DNA from: Marmoricola endophyticus
Lineage (GTDB): Bacteria; Actinomycetota; Actinomycetes; Propionibacteriales; Nocardioidaceae
Length of the DNA: 64,000 nucleotides
Direction: 5' to 3'
NCBI RefSeq assembly: GCF_014644415.1
Contig: NZ_BMKQ01000001.1
Location: 2,233,556-2,297,555, forward strand
The notes under the pieces: generated by a model
Database searches by the model: none
What the model saw: the letters and a program-made list of their open reading frames with translations, nothing else
Told to the model about the DNA's origin: nothing
Program-made: the position numbers and the translations under genes
In this document: positions 52,066 to 61,225 of the stretch, piece by piece
Layout of the letters: every line of letters begins with the position of its first letter
Numbering within the stretch: position 1 is the stretch's first letter

Positions 52066-52914
52066 TCACTCCTGGGAGGCGCGGAACGGGTCGGCGGGGT
52101 AGACGCCGAGCATCGTGATGTCGGTGGTGAAGAAGGCCAGCTCCTCCAGCGCGCGGGACAGGCCGGGCTCGTCGGGGTGACCGTCCACCTCGGCGAGGAA
52201 CTGGGTGCCGACGAACCGGCCGTCGACCATGTAGCTCTCCAGCTTGGTCATGTTGACGCCGTTGGTCGCGAACCCGCCGAGGGCCTTGTAGAGCGCGGCC
52301 GGCAGGTTGCGGACGTTGAACACGAACGACGTCACCGTCGGCCTGGCGCCGAGAGGGGCGGCGACGAGGTCGCGCGAGAGCACGACGAAGCGCGTGGTGT
52401 TGTGGTCCGCGTCCTCGACGTCCTCGCGGAGCACCTGCAGCCCGTAGATCCCGGCCGCCATCGGCGGGGAGATCGCGGCCAGCGTCGGGTCGCCGGCCTC
52501 GGCGACCTCGCGGGCGGCCCCGGCGGTGTCTCCCGAGATCACCGGCGTCAGGCCGAGCTCGCGGATCACGTTGCGGCACTGGCCCAGCGCGTGCACGTGG
52601 CTGTGCGCGGCGGTGATCTGCTCGATCCGCGCGCCCGGGACCGCCATCAGCGAGAACCGGATCCGCAGGAAGTGCTCGCCGACGATCCGCAGCGGGGAGG
52701 TGGGCAGGAAGTGGTGGATGTCGGCGACCCGGCCGGCGAGCGAGTTGTCGATCGGGATCATCGCCAGGTCCGCCTCGCCGCCCTCGACGGCGGCGAAGAC
52801 GTCCTCGAACGAGGCGCAGGGGACCGACTCCCAGTCCGGGTAGTGCTCGGCACAGACCGTGTGGGAGTTCGAGCCCGGCTCTCCCTGGTAGGCGATCCGG
52901 TTCACCCGCCGCAT
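52066..52914 (-). CDS. pheA: Prephenate dehydratase
   Basis: A 282-aa enzyme with the dehydratase domain (IAYQGEPGSNSHTVCAEHYP, IPIDNSLAGRVADIHHFL, DTAGAAREVAEAG, HNTTRFVVLSRD with the catalytic Thr of the TRF motif) and a C-terminal ACT domain (FVFNVRNLPAALYKALGGFATNGVNMTKLESY) that binds phenylalanine for feedback control. No chorismate mutase domain is present. ATG 52914 is used. GTG 52938, eight codons earlier, is an alternative with a GATAGT hexamer 5 nt before it. Phenylalanine biosynthesis, stand-alone here. Confidence 0.95.
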   Translation of the reverse strand: MRRVNRIAYQGEPGSNSHTVCAEHYPDWESVPCASFEDVFAAVEGGEADLAMIPIDNSLAGRVADIHHFLPTSPLRIVGEHFLRIRFSLMAVPGARIEQITAAHSHVHALGQCRNVIRELGLTPVISGDTAGAAREVAEAGDPTLAAISPPMAAGIYGLQVLREDVEDADHNTTRFVVLSRDLVAAPLGARPTVTSFVFNVRNLPAALYKALGGFATNGVNMTKLESYMVDGRFVGTQFLAEVDGHPDEPGLSRALEELAFFTTDITMLGVYPADPFRASQE

Positions 52915-53058
52915 GCTGTCACGCCGCTGCCGCAGCACCGCGCACTATCTCACCGCCACGATCCGCACAAGTCTGGTCTTCGTCAATCTTTTCTGGTCGG
53001 GTGTCCTCACCATTGGTCGAACTCTCGGCCTCCTCACCCACAGGAGGAAGTTCCTCAG

Positions 53059-54366
53059 ATGCACCTGCCTCTCGCCACCCGGGCGGCCACCGCGGTCGCC
53101 GCCCTCTCGCTCAGCCTCGCCGGCGCCGTCACCGGCGCCGCCCAGGCCTCACCGTCCTCGCCGGGCGACTCCGGCCCGTCCGGCGTCGACCACTACGCGG
53201 CGAGCGCGGCCGCGGACCACTCCGCCTCCGCGGACCGCCTCGACGACATCCTCGCCAAGCTCCCGAAGGACTTCGCGCAGCGGCGCGACGCCGCTCGCGA
53301 GCGCTTCGGCATCGACCGCTCACCCGCGGAGCAGATCCTCGACGGCAAGGTCCAGCAGGCCGCCGGCGCGACCGAGGCCGATGCGATCGACCCGACGCAG
53401 TACCAGTGCGCGCCCACCAAGCTGGACGGCTACGTCGACTCGATCCTCGCCGACGTCGACCCCAACGACCTCTTCGTGCTGAGCCTGACCGGGGCGCTGG
53501 ACGTGCCGACGTACGACGCGATCCTGTACGGCACCCCGACCGACGCCGACCACCAGCTGCTGCCCGCCTACAAGGCGCCGCTGACGTCGACCTTCGGCTA
53601 CGCCCAGCGGTTCTGGGACGTCCGGCTCGACGACGTGCAGCTGATGGCGATGCACGGCGAGATGATGACCGACGTGAACCGGGTGGCCCGGGTCGTGGAG
53701 TACCTCTACGACGTCGGCCCGGCCGACGCCACCGACATCGCGAGCGACATCGTCGCGATCGTCAAGGGCGACAAGGCGCTCAAGAACGGGAAGAACCCGA
53801 TCTTCACCCTCAACGCGTTCGCGTTCTCCGGCGAGGGCGAGACGGACCCGGTGATCCGGCGGCTGAAGGACAAGATGGTCTTCGGCGACGGGATCCTCTC
53901 CGCGCTGAAGTCGATCGGCCTGGGTGGCGCGAACGGCGTCGGCCCCAAGGCCGTGCTCGGCCACGAGATGTCGCACCACGTGCAGTACGAGGACGACCTC
54001 TTCGACTCCGAGCTCACCGGCGCGGAGGCCACCCGTCGTACCGAGCTGATGGCCGACGCGTTCGGGACGTACTTCGTGACCCACAAGAAGGGCCTCGGGC
54101 TCAACCCGAAGCAGGTGCTGGTCGCCGGGCAGTCGTTCTACGACGTCGGTGACTGCCAGTTCGACAGTCCGGGCCACCACGGCACGCCGAACCAGCGACG
54201 CGCGGCGTCGGCGTTCGGGGCGGCCCAGGTGGCGTACGCGAACAACCCGAACACGGTGATGCCCAGCCTGAAGCTGGACCGGGCCTTCGAGAAGGCGCTG
54301 CCGACCCTGACGGCGCCCGACGCACCGACCGCACCGCAGGCGTACGCCGCGACGGCGAAGCAGTAG
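53059..54366 (+). CDS. Secreted zinc metallopeptidase (HEMSH type)
   Basis: A 435-aa protein with a signal peptide (hydrophobic about 10-27, cleavage near AAQAS), a spacer, and a catalytic part with GHEMSHHVQYE (HExxH) and, about 25 residues on, RTELMADAFG, a Glu/Asp-bearing helix that fits a third ligand. The region between resembles neutral zinc metallopeptidases whose family I cannot name more exactly. The AGGAGG-rich ribosome site (53042-53050) lies 8-11 nt before the ATG. An in-frame extension far upstream antisense to pheA is not real. Confidence 0.85.
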   Translation: MHLPLATRAATAVAALSLSLAGAVTGAAQASPSSPGDSGPSGVDHYAASAAADHSASADRLDDILAKLPKDFAQRRDAARERFGIDRSPAEQILDGKVQQAAGATEADAIDPTQYQCAPTKLDGYVDSILADVDPNDLFVLSLTGALDVPTYDAILYGTPTDADHQLLPAYKAPLTSTFGYAQRFWDVRLDDVQLMAMHGEMMTDVNRVARVVEYLYDVGPADATDIASDIVAIVKGDKALKNGKNPIFTLNAFAFSGEGETDPVIRRLKDKMVFGDGILSALKSIGLGGANGVGPKAVLGHEMSHHVQYEDDLFDSELTGAEATRRTELMADAFGTYFVTHKKGLGLNPKQVLVAGQSFYDVGDCQFDSPGHHGTPNQRRAASAFGAAQVAYANNPNTVMPSLKLDRAFEKALPTLTAPDAPTAPQAYAATAKQ

Positions 54367-54387
54367 CTCGCGCCGTAGCCGCCCACC

Positions 54388-54419
54388 CTCCTGCCCCGCG
54401 CTCGGTCGCGGGGCAGGAG
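54388..54419 (+). terminator. Perfect 13-bp hairpin before the mgtC-like gene
   Basis: CTCCTGCCCCGCG (54388-54400) and CGCGGGGCAGGAG (54407-54419) form a perfect stem with a 6-nt loop, 22 bp after the peptidase stop. No T-tract follows. The 3' arm contains AGGAG, which would be the ribosome site of the next gene. It may therefore be a terminator, a translational lock, or both. Confidence 0.7.
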
Positions 54420-54420
54420 A

Positions 54421-55185
54421 ATGGCGCCCGTGACGACGTACGACGCCTGGGACCTGCTGACCGGTCCCGGTCAGGGCGTGCTCCAGGTCGGCGAGCTGGT
54501 CGCCGCCTTCGGTCTCTCCGCCCTGGTCGGCCTGGAGCGCGAGCTGCGCGGCAAGAGCGCCGGCCTGCGCACCCAGACGATCGTCGGGGTGTCGGCGGCG
54601 CTGATGATGCTGGTCAGCAAGTACGGCTTCGGCGACGTCCTCGGCGGCGACGTCGTCCTCGACCCCTCGCGCGTCGCCGCACAGATCGTCTCCGGGGTCG
54701 GCTTCCTCGGAGCCGGGCTGATCATCACCCGGCAGGGCGCGGTGCGAGGGCTGACGACCGCCGCAGCGGTCTGGGAGACCGCCGGGATCGGGATGGCCGC
54801 CGGGGCGGGCCTGGTCCTGCTGGCGGTGGTGGTCGTGGTGCTGCACTTCGCCGTCGTCCTCGGCCTCCCGCCGCTCCTCGCCCGGCTGCCCGGGCGGATA
54901 CCCGGGTCGCAGCGCCTGCACGTGATGTACGTCGACGGGCACGGCGTGCTGCGCCAGGTGCTGACCGAGTGCGGCCGCCAGCACTGGACGGTCACCGGCC
55001 TGGCCGCCGACCCGCCCGGTGTCAGCGACATCACCGAGTCGATCAACGCCGTCGACCCCTCCGAGCCCGACCAGGTCGGCGTGGTCCTCACGCTGTCCGG
55101 GTCAGGGGTGCGCGACGCCGCCCGCGTCCTCGGCGTCCTCGACGGGGTCACCACCATCACCGTCCAGGACGAGGAGGCGGAGTAG
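54421..55185 (+). CDS. MgtC/SapB-family membrane protein
   Basis: A 254-aa protein with the MgtC core: FGLSALVGLERELRGKSAGLRTQTIVGVSAALMMLVS (conserved ER...AGLRT), IVSGVGFLGAGLIITRQGAVRGLTTAAAVWETAGIG and a fourth hydrophobic segment. A C-terminal ACT-like cytosolic domain follows. MgtC proteins affect Mg2+ stress survival, and some inhibit F-ATPase. Starts: ATG 54421 or GTG 54430. The second has GAGAAT at 7 nt. The hairpin just upstream buries AGGAG. It is separate from the upstream peptidase, and the convergent partner is the PAP2-kinase fusion. Confidence 0.93.
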   Translation: MAPVTTYDAWDLLTGPGQGVLQVGELVAAFGLSALVGLERELRGKSAGLRTQTIVGVSAALMMLVSKYGFGDVLGGDVVLDPSRVAAQIVSGVGFLGAGLIITRQGAVRGLTTAAAVWETAGIGMAAGAGLVLLAVVVVVLHFAVVLGLPPLLARLPGRIPGSQRLHVMYVDGHGVLRQVLTECGRQHWTVTGLAADPPGVSDITESINAVDPSEPDQVGVVLTLSGSGVRDAARVLGVLDGVTTITVQDEEAE

Positions 55186-55209
55186 CCGAGGAGGGCACCG
55201 CCGCCAGCC

Positions 55210-56871
55210 TCAGGCGCCGCCGGTGACCCGCTGCCGCAGGCGGGAGCGTTCCTTGTCGCGGGGGACCCGGACGAGCAGGCGGCCGGGGATGCACTCGGCG
55301 TACAGCTCCTTGCCGGGCTCGATCAGGTCGCCGTCGAGCTGCCGGGGGGAGTCCCCGGACGCGACGACCCGGACGGTGCGACCGCGCATCCGGGTGATGG
55401 TCTCGTCGGTGCGCTTGTTGCGGCTCAGCACGCGGACGGCCAGCGGCAGCCAGGACAGGAACCGCCGCGGGTTCAGGAGGACGACGTCCAGCTCGCCGTC
55501 GTCGATCTCGGCGTCGGGGATCAGCGGCATCCCTGCCTGCAGCGACCCGACGTTGCCGATCACGATGGTGCGCGCGCGGTGCTTGGTGGGCTCGGCGCCG
55601 TCGACGGAGATCTCCACCCGGACGGCGGGGAACATCAGCGACTTCAGCGCGGAGAGGACGTATGCCAGCCACCCCACCTTGGACTTGATGTCCTCGTTCA
55701 CCCCCTCCATGATCGCCGCGTCGAAGCCCATCCCGGCCATCACGAGGAAGGTGCTGTCCTCCATCGCGTCGCCGCTGACCGAGACCATGTCGATGGCCCG
55801 GTCCTGGCCGGTCAGCGCGACGTCCACGGCGGCACGCAGGTAGAGCGGGAGCTCGAGGTTGCGCGCCAGCAGGTTGCCGGTGCCGGCGGGGACGATCCCG
55901 ATCGGGATGCCGGTGCCGGCCAGCTCCTCGCAGACGGTGCGCACGGTGCCGTCGCCGCCGCAGGTGATCACCAGGTCGGCGCCACCGACCGCGGCCGCGT
56001 GGGCCTGGCTCACGCCAGGGTCCTGGACGGTGGTCTCGTACCACGTCGTCTGCTCCCAGCCGGCTTCCGCGGCCATCGCCTCGACCATCGCGCGGAAGGC
56101 GTCCGGGTCGTCGACCTTGGCGGGGTTGAGGACGACGGCGAGCTGCCTGGAGCTGGGGAAGACCGCGGGCATCGCCTCGACGCGCGGCGCGCTCGGTCGG
56201 GGGATGGGGTCGAGCAGCGCCACCGCGAAGGAGGCCACCGCGACGCCGAGCAGCCAGCCGGCGACGACGTCGGAGAGGTGGTGCACGCCGAGGAAGACCC
56301 TGTCGGCGGCGACGACCACGGCGACGGCGACGGCCACGGCGACGACGAGGCGGCGCAGGTTGCGGCGGCGGACCAGCATCCAGGCGAGGACCGCGGCGAC
56401 CGATGCCGCCGCGGCGATCGCGGAGGCGTGCCCGGAGGGGAAGGAGTACGACGAGAGCCGGTGCAGCGGCTCGTCCCACTCGGGGCGGTCACGGCGGACG
56501 ACCTGCTTGACGACCGTGGTGAGGACGCTGGTCGTCAGCATCACGATCACCGTCCACGCGGCGGCGCGGACGTGGTTGCGCATGTAGAGCAGCACCGCGG
56601 TGACGATCGTGTAGAGCGTCATCGGGATCAGGTCGAAGGCGTAGGACACCCCGAGCGTCAGGTGTCGCAGCCACTCGTGCTGGGCGGTCGTCTCCTGGGG
56701 CCACTGCCCGGTGGCCCGGTCGAGCTCGAGGACGGGCGACCAGCCCAGCCCGACGACCAGCCACACGAGGGCGAACCCGACGGCGGCCGTGGAGCCCCAC
56801 AGCAGGGAGGTACGACGGCGCTGCACGCTCTCGCTGACGGGGGCGGTGGCGGACCCGGGTGGCTCGGTCAC
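55210..56871 (-). CDS. PAP2 phosphatase-diacylglycerol kinase fusion protein
   Basis: A 553-aa bifunctional protein. The N-terminal part (about 20-215) has six membrane segments and the PAP2 motifs KQVVRRDRP, SFPSGHAS and DRVFLGVHHLSDV with the catalytic His pair. The C-terminal part (about 235-545) is a DAGK catalytic domain with CGGDGTVRTV and GIVPAGTGNLLARN. It could both phosphorylate and dephosphorylate polar lipids (diacylglycerol/phosphatidate or similar). GTG 56871 is used, and no clear -10 or ribosome site is seen near it. Such fusions occur in actinobacteria, but the substrates here are unknown. Confidence 0.92.
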   Translation of the reverse strand: MTEPPGSATAPVSESVQRRRTSLLWGSTAAVGFALVWLVVGLGWSPVLELDRATGQWPQETTAQHEWLRHLTLGVSYAFDLIPMTLYTIVTAVLLYMRNHVRAAAWTVIVMLTTSVLTTVVKQVVRRDRPEWDEPLHRLSSYSFPSGHASAIAAAASVAAVLAWMLVRRRNLRRLVVAVAVAVAVVVAADRVFLGVHHLSDVVAGWLLGVAVASFAVALLDPIPRPSAPRVEAMPAVFPSSRQLAVVLNPAKVDDPDAFRAMVEAMAAEAGWEQTTWYETTVQDPGVSQAHAAAVGGADLVITCGGDGTVRTVCEELAGTGIPIGIVPAGTGNLLARNLELPLYLRAAVDVALTGQDRAIDMVSVSGDAMEDSTFLVMAGMGFDAAIMEGVNEDIKSKVGWLAYVLSALKSLMFPAVRVEISVDGAEPTKHRARTIVIGNVGSLQAGMPLIPDAEIDDGELDVVLLNPRRFLSWLPLAVRVLSRNKRTDETITRMRGRTVRVVASGDSPRQLDGDLIEPGKELYAECIPGRLLVRVPRDKERSRLRQRVTGGA

Positions 56872-56959
56872 GGGCCGCCATCATGCCGCACGGGGTGCAC
56901 CCGACCGGAATCCCGCCCGGAAACCGCCCCGCAGACCCGGTGCCGCCCGAGCCGAGGGG

Positions 56960-57682
56960 TCACCCGTGCGGGCAGAGGGTGTGGCGCAGCAGGTCGGACA
57001 GGTCCTGGCAGCAGGTCGCGGCGTGGGGGAAGAGCAGCCGCACCTCGTGCGCGCCGTCCAGGTCGACCCAGACGAGGACGGTCCCGCTGGGGTCGAGGCG
57101 GACGAGCTCGGCCGAGGCCACGACCGACTCCGGGTCCATCCCCGAGTCGCCGTCGGGGCTCGCGGCGAGCACGCGGTCGGCGGCCCCGCTGAGCCGGGAG
57201 GCGAAGGCGCGCAGCTCGGCGGCGTGTCCGTCGTTGGTGTGCGTGCGCAGGGCCTCGGCGTACGAGGTCAGGTGCGGGTCGCGCCGGCCGTGGTAGTCGC
57301 TCAGGGGGACGGGGACCCCCCGAGCGGTGCCGATCCGGACGTGCACCGTCTCCAGGCGCAGCTCGACCTGCTCGACCTCGCGGTCCTCGAGGTGGTCGCG
57401 TCCCAGCGGCTGCAGCCGGCCGCGGAACTGCACGCTCTCCTCGCCGGAGCGGCCCAGGGTCAGCGTCGCCGCCCGGCCGTCCTGGGCGGCGCTGGCCAGC
57501 GCGGCGTACGGGTCGCACAGCAGCAGAGGGGTCCCGTGGTGGTCGACGAGCTCGACGCCGTCGGCGACCCGGCGTCCCGCGGGCCCGAGACCGTCGACCA
57601 GCAGCCGCGCGTCGACCGGCCGGGAGAGCAGCCGTCGGGCGGTATCGGCCAGGGGCCCGGCGGTGGTGGGGGCGTCGTCCAT
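56960..57682 (-). CDS. HugZ-like/DUF2470 heme-iron utilisation protein, iron-regulated
   Basis: A 240-aa protein. The N-terminal part (about 20-120) looks like a degenerate split beta-barrel (LLLCDPYAALASAAQDGRAATLTL...). The C-terminal DUF2470 region (EALRTHTNDGHAAELRAFA, then SAELVRLDPSGTVLVWVDLDGAHEVRLLFP) is the module found in HugZ/HutZ heme-degrading proteins. Iron regulation is indicated by an IdeR-type box 18 bp upstream of the ATG. GAGGTGA lies about 4 nt before ATG 57682. Heme binding or cleavage is inferred from the family and is not shown by the sequence. Confidence 0.8.
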   Translation of the reverse strand: MDDAPTTAGPLADTARRLLSRPVDARLLVDGLGPAGRRVADGVELVDHHGTPLLLCDPYAALASAAQDGRAATLTLGRSGEESVQFRGRLQPLGRDHLEDREVEQVELRLETVHVRIGTARGVPVPLSDYHGRRDPHLTSYAEALRTHTNDGHAAELRAFASRLSGAADRVLAASPDGDSGMDPESVVASAELVRLDPSGTVLVWVDLDGAHEVRLLFPHAATCCQDLSDLLRHTLCPHG

Positions 57683-57699
57683 CGGTCACCTCGTGGTAG

Positions 57700-57718
57700 T
57701 TAGGTGAGGCTAACCTAG
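57700..57718. promoter_or_regulatory. IdeR/DtxR-type iron box
   Basis: TTAGGTGAGGCTAACCTAG agrees with the actinobacterial iron-box consensus (TTAGGTTAGGCTAACCTAA, recalled from memory) at 17 of 19 positions. On the minus strand it contains TAGGTT (57717-57712), a -10 for the DUF2470 gene. Iron-loaded IdeR would thus block that promoter. It is also 69 bp from the divergent lipoprotein start. Confidence 0.85.
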
Positions 57719-57787
57719 TACGTCACCGAGCGGTGCGCCAGCGGTGCGTGCCCAGCACGATCGCGACGAGGTTCCTAGAGTGTGTGC

Positions 57788-58720
57788 ATGAGACGACCCC
57801 GGGTGCTGGCGGCGCTGCTGCCTCTCGCGGTCCTCGTCGCGGCGTGCGGCCAGCAGTCGGGGGACCCCGTGCGCGACGACGACACGGCACCGGACCTCGC
57901 CCGAGGCACGTGGGTGCTGCGGATCGACGGGCACGGTGGCGCCGACGGGGAGACGACGACGGCGAGCTACCTGATGGTCCGCCCGGCCGAGGGGTCGGTA
58001 CGCACCGTGAGCACCCCGGCCGTCCAGGGCGGTGACACGGGGATGGCCGAGCGGGCGCTGCTGGTCGACGCCGGGCACCGGCTCGCGCTGGCCGACACCG
58101 TGCCGAGCGCGGCCGACCAGGCGGCCGGGCGCGCGCAGGTGACGGTCCTCGCCGACGGCCGCCGGCGCGAGGTCGACCTGCGGAAGGCCACCGGGGACCC
58201 GTCGCTGCGCGCCGACCACGTCGCCTTCGACGCCGACGTCCCGGGACAGCTGCGGGTCGTGTCCGGCCGGTCCGTGTGGGTCGTGGACCTCGGCGGCGCC
58301 GGTACCCCCGGCCGCGCCGTGAAGGAGGGTGAGCTCCCGATCACCGACTCCTGGATCTTCGGCGGCTTCGCGCCCGACACCGGTGACCCGTTCCTGTCCT
58401 CGATCGACAGCTTCGAGACCCGTCCCAAGGGGTACGGCGAGCTCGACGAGCAGGTGCTGCGGCGCGCGGGCGGACGGGTGCTCCCCTCCGACGGCGCCGC
58501 GCCCGCCAGCCTGGCCGGCCAGCCCGCGGACGCCTCCTGCCAGCAGGTGACGGGCTTCGTCGAGAGCGGCGGCCGCGCCTGGGAGTTCTGCCTGTCCGGC
58601 ACCGACCTCGTCGTCAAGGTCCGGGCGAAGGGCCGCGCGGGCTGGGCGACCGTCGGCCCGCCGGCGCAGGACGTCGTACCCCCCGAGCACGACCTGGTGC
58701 TGGTCCTCCCTCCCGCCTGA
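57788..58720 (+). CDS. Lipoprotein, hypothetical
   Basis: A 310-aa protein with a lipobox (LAVLVAACGQ, Cys at about residue 20) and a repetitive beta-rich body of short strands (ARVTVLADGRRREVDLRKA-like, VVSGRSVWVVDLGG). It has two cysteines near the end (ASCQQVTGFVESGGRAWEFC) that may bond. A beta-propeller-like fold is possible. I do not recognise a family. The ATG at 57788 follows TAGAGT at 6 nt. It is divergent from the iron-box gene, so the box could influence it, but its own -10 lies 58 bp away. Confidence 0.75.
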   Translation: MRRPRVLAALLPLAVLVAACGQQSGDPVRDDDTAPDLARGTWVLRIDGHGGADGETTTASYLMVRPAEGSVRTVSTPAVQGGDTGMAERALLVDAGHRLALADTVPSAADQAAGRAQVTVLADGRRREVDLRKATGDPSLRADHVAFDADVPGQLRVVSGRSVWVVDLGGAGTPGRAVKEGELPITDSWIFGGFAPDTGDPFLSSIDSFETRPKGYGELDEQVLRRAGGRVLPSDGAAPASLAGQPADASCQQVTGFVESGGRAWEFCLSGTDLVVKVRAKGRAGWATVGPPAQDVVPPEHDLVLVLPPA

Positions 58721-58762
58721 TACCCGGGAGCGCCTGTCCGTGGTCCTCGTTAGGCTCGCGGC

Positions 58763-60043
58763 GTGATCGATCCCCGGCTGCTCCGCGACGACCCCGACCG
58801 CGTCCGCGCGGCCCTCGCCAAGCGGGGGCTGCCCGACGACCCGGTCGACGTGGCGCTGGGCGCCGACGAGGAGCGGCGCTCCTCGATCGCCGACTACGAG
58901 CGGCTGCGCGCCGAGCAGAAGCAGCTCGGCAAGCAGATCCCCCGGGCGACCGGCGAGGAGAAGGCCGACCTGCTGGCCCGTACGAAGGTGCTGGCCGCCG
59001 ACGTGAAGAGCGCCGAGGCCGCGCAGACGGCGGCCGAGGAGGACTGGCGCGCCGCGCTGATGGACATTCCCAACCTGGCCGCCGAGGAGGCACCGGCCGG
59101 GGGCGAGGAGGACTTCGCGCTCCTGGAGACCGTCGGCGCTCCGCGTGACTTCGCCGCCGAGGGCTTCGAGCCGCGCGACCACATCGAGCTCGGGCGGATG
59201 CTCGGCGCGATCGACATCGAGCGCGGGGCGAAGGTCTCGGGCTCGCGGTTCTACTACCTCACCGGCCCGGGCGCGGACCTGGAGATGGCGCTGACCCAGC
59301 TGGCGATGGACCAGGCCCGCTCGCACGGGTTCACCACGGTCATCCCGCCGGCCCTGGTCCGTCCCCGGGCGATGGAGGGGACGGGCTTCCTCGGGCAGGC
59401 GGCCGACGACGTCTACCGGATCGAGGGCGAGGACATGTACCTCGTCGGCACCTCGGAGGTGCCGATGGCCGCGTACCACTCCGACGAGATCCTCGACACC
59501 GCCCGCCTGCCCTTGCGGTACGCCGCGTTCAGCCCGTGCTTCCGCAAGGAGGCCGGCTCGCACGGCAAGGACACCCGCGGGATCATCCGCGTGCACTGGT
59601 TCGACAAGGTCGAGATGTTCGTCTACACGACCCTCGAGGACTCTTTCGCCGAGCACCGCCGCCTGCTGGAGTGGGAGAAGGAGTTCCTCGACTGCCTCGG
59701 GCTCGCCTACCGCGTGATCGACGTGGCCGCCGGGGACCTCGGGCTCTCCGCGCAGCGCAAGTTCGACTGCGAGGCGTGGATCCCGACCCAGGAGCGCTAC
59801 CGCGAGGTCACCTCGACCTCGAACTGCACCGACTTCCAGGCCCGCCGCCTGGACATCCGCGGCCGCTTCGAGCAGGGGACCGCGCCGGTCGCGACGCTGA
59901 ACGGCACGCTGTGCGCGATGCCGCGGATCATCGTCGCGATCCTCGAGACCCACCAGCAGGCGGACGGGTCCGTACGCATCCCCGAGGCGCTGCGGCCCTA
60001 CCTCCAGGGCCGCGAGGAGCTGAAGCCGGTCGCGGATGGCTGA
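58763..60043 (+). CDS. serS: Seryl-tRNA synthetase
   Basis: A 426-aa class II synthetase. The N-terminal coiled-coil arm (about 30-105) binds the long variable arm of tRNA-Ser. Motif 2 is [31 protein letters not shown] and motif 3 is [21 protein letters not shown], with the [14 protein letters not shown] serine-binding region. Length and ending ([11 protein letters not shown]) are normal. The GTG at 58763 follows TAGGCT at 6 nt, so translation appears to start on the first codon of the mRNA. It overlaps the HAD gene by 8 nt, which begins a four-gene operon. Confidence 0.98.
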   Translation: MIDPRLLRDDPDRVRAALAKRGLPDDPVDVALGADEERRSSIADYERLRAEQKQLGKQIPRATGEEKADLLARTKVLAADVKSAEAAQTAAEEDWRAALMDIPNLAAEEAPAGGEEDFALLETVGAPRDFAAEGFEPRDHIELGRMLGAIDIERGAKVSGSRFYYLTGPGADLEMALTQLAMDQARSHGFTTVIPPALVRPRAMEGTGFLGQAADDVYRIEGEDMYLVGTSEVPMAAYHSDEILDTARLPLRYAAFSPCFRKEAGSHGKDTRGIIRVHWFDKVEMFVYTTLEDSFAEHRRLLEWEKEFLDCLGLAYRVIDVAAGDLGLSAQRKFDCEAWIPTQERYREVTSTSNCTDFQARRLDIRGRFEQGTAPVATLNGTLCAMPRIIVAILETHQQADGSVRIPEALRPYLQGREELKPVADG

Positions 60044-60893
60044 GGCCGGGAGCGCCGGCTGGCGCCCGGCGGTGGTGGCGCTGGACATCGACGGCACCCT
60101 GCTGGTTCCCGATCCCGACGGCATGTCGGTCGAGCAGGCGACCGACGCCGTGCGCGGCGCCGTGCTGGACGCGGCCCGTGCGGGTGCCCACGTCGTCCTC
60201 TCCTCCGGCCGGGCGCCGCTGAGCATGGCGGGCATGGCCGACGACCTCGGGCTGACGGCGCTCGTCGCCGAACAGACCGGCGAGCGGCTGCACGTGGTGG
60301 CCTCCAACGGCTCGGTCGTCTTCCGCCACGCGCCGATGGAGGTCGTGCACGAGGTGACCTTCGACGCCACCGAGGCCGTGCGGACGGTGCTCGAGCACGT
60401 GCCGGGCGCAGCGGTCGCGGTCGAGGAGCACGGGGTGGGCTACCGCGTGAACCGGATGTTCCCGCCCGGCGAGCTGGACGGCGAGCTGATCGTCTCCGAG
60501 CTGGCCGAGATGCGGCTCGAGGACGTCAGCCGGGTGATCATCCGCGACCCGGACTCCACCTCGGAGGACTTCGTCCGCCTGGCCGAGATGCTCGGTCTGC
60601 GCGGCACCAACTTCTTCATCGGCTGGACCGCCTGGCTCGACCTGGCGCCGGAGGGCACCAGCAAGGCGACCGGGCTGGAGTGGGCCTGCGCCGAGCTCGG
60701 CGTGGCGCGGGAGGACGTGCTGGCCATCGGCGACGGCCGCAACGACTCCGAGATGCTGGCCTGGGCCGGTCGGGGCGTGGCGATGGGCCAGGCGCCCGAC
60801 GTGGTGAAGGCGGCGGCCGACGACGTGGCCCTGCCCGTGGGCGAGGACGGCGCCGCGGTCGAGCTGCGGCGCTGGTTCCCCGCGGGTGCCTGA
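60036..60893 (+). CDS. HAD-superfamily phosphatase (Cof-type), first of three
   Basis: A 285-aa protein with HAD motif [11 protein letters not shown] (nucleophile Asp), motif II LSSGR, a lysine in SKATGLEWA (motif III) and motif [18 protein letters not shown] Cof-type cap lies between about 95 and 200. The substrate is unknown, probably a sugar or cofactor phosphate. The ATG overlaps serS by 8 nt (ATGGCTGA), and its own stop overlaps the next gene by 8 nt. A second similar enzyme lies 850 bp downstream and a third at the end of the window. Confidence 0.93.
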   Translation: MAEAGSAGWRPAVVALDIDGTLLVPDPDGMSVEQATDAVRGAVLDAARAGAHVVLSSGRAPLSMAGMADDLGLTALVAEQTGERLHVVASNGSVVFRHAPMEVVHEVTFDATEAVRTVLEHVPGAAVAVEEHGVGYRVNRMFPPGELDGELIVSELAEMRLEDVSRVIIRDPDSTSEDFVRLAEMLGLRGTNFFIGWTAWLDLAPEGTSKATGLEWACAELGVAREDVLAIGDGRNDSEMLAWAGRGVAMGQAPDVVKAAADDVALPVGEDGAAVELRRWFPAGA

Positions 60894-61212
60894 CCCGGCG
60901 GTCACCCCCGACGGGCGGTACGTCGTCGTCCGCGGCCGGCTCTGGCGCCGCTCCGACCCGTCGCTGGACCGCGACGAGCGCGAGCGGCTGGTCGCCGAGC
61001 TGATGTCGGCCCGCTCGGCGAAGGGCGCGGCCCGGCGCTCGGGTGACGAGGCTGCGGTCGAGGTGGCGCGCCGCCGGGTGCAGGCGGCCAAGGAGGCGCT
61101 CGGCGAGCGCGGACCGGTCTGGTGGGACGACGGTGCCCCGGACCTCACGCGTCACCTGGCGCGGACGACGTCGTACGCCGAGTGGTGGGCGAGCGTCGAG
61201 GACGGCTCCTGA
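60886..61212 (+). CDS. Hypothetical protein, 108 aa
   Basis: A small protein with the pattern GRYVVVRGRLWRRSDPSLD, then RERLVAELMSARSAKGAARRSGDE, and a C-terminal GPVWWDDGAPDLTRHLA. Related small proteins occur widely in actinobacteria and proteobacteria, but I know no function. The charged, helical middle suggests nucleic acid binding, though this is weak. The GTG at 60886 overlaps the HAD stop by 8 nt, so it is translated as part of the serS operon. Confidence 0.85.
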   Translation: MPDPAVTPDGRYVVVRGRLWRRSDPSLDRDERERLVAELMSARSAKGAARRSGDEAAVEVARRRVQAAKEALGERGPVWWDDGAPDLTRHLARTTSYAEWWASVEDGS

Positions 61213-61225
61213 GAGGATCGCGGGC

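Noticed and set aside
51990-52066. yybP-ykoY-type manganese riboswitch before the GDT1-like gene
   Set aside because: The start lies 6 nt after a TAGCCT -10, and only 29 bp separate it from pheA. There is no space for the RNA.
52177-53058. Extension of the zinc peptidase frame upstream of 53059
   Set aside because: It runs antisense through pheA, whereas ATG 53059 has an AGGAGG ribosome site and starts a signal peptide.
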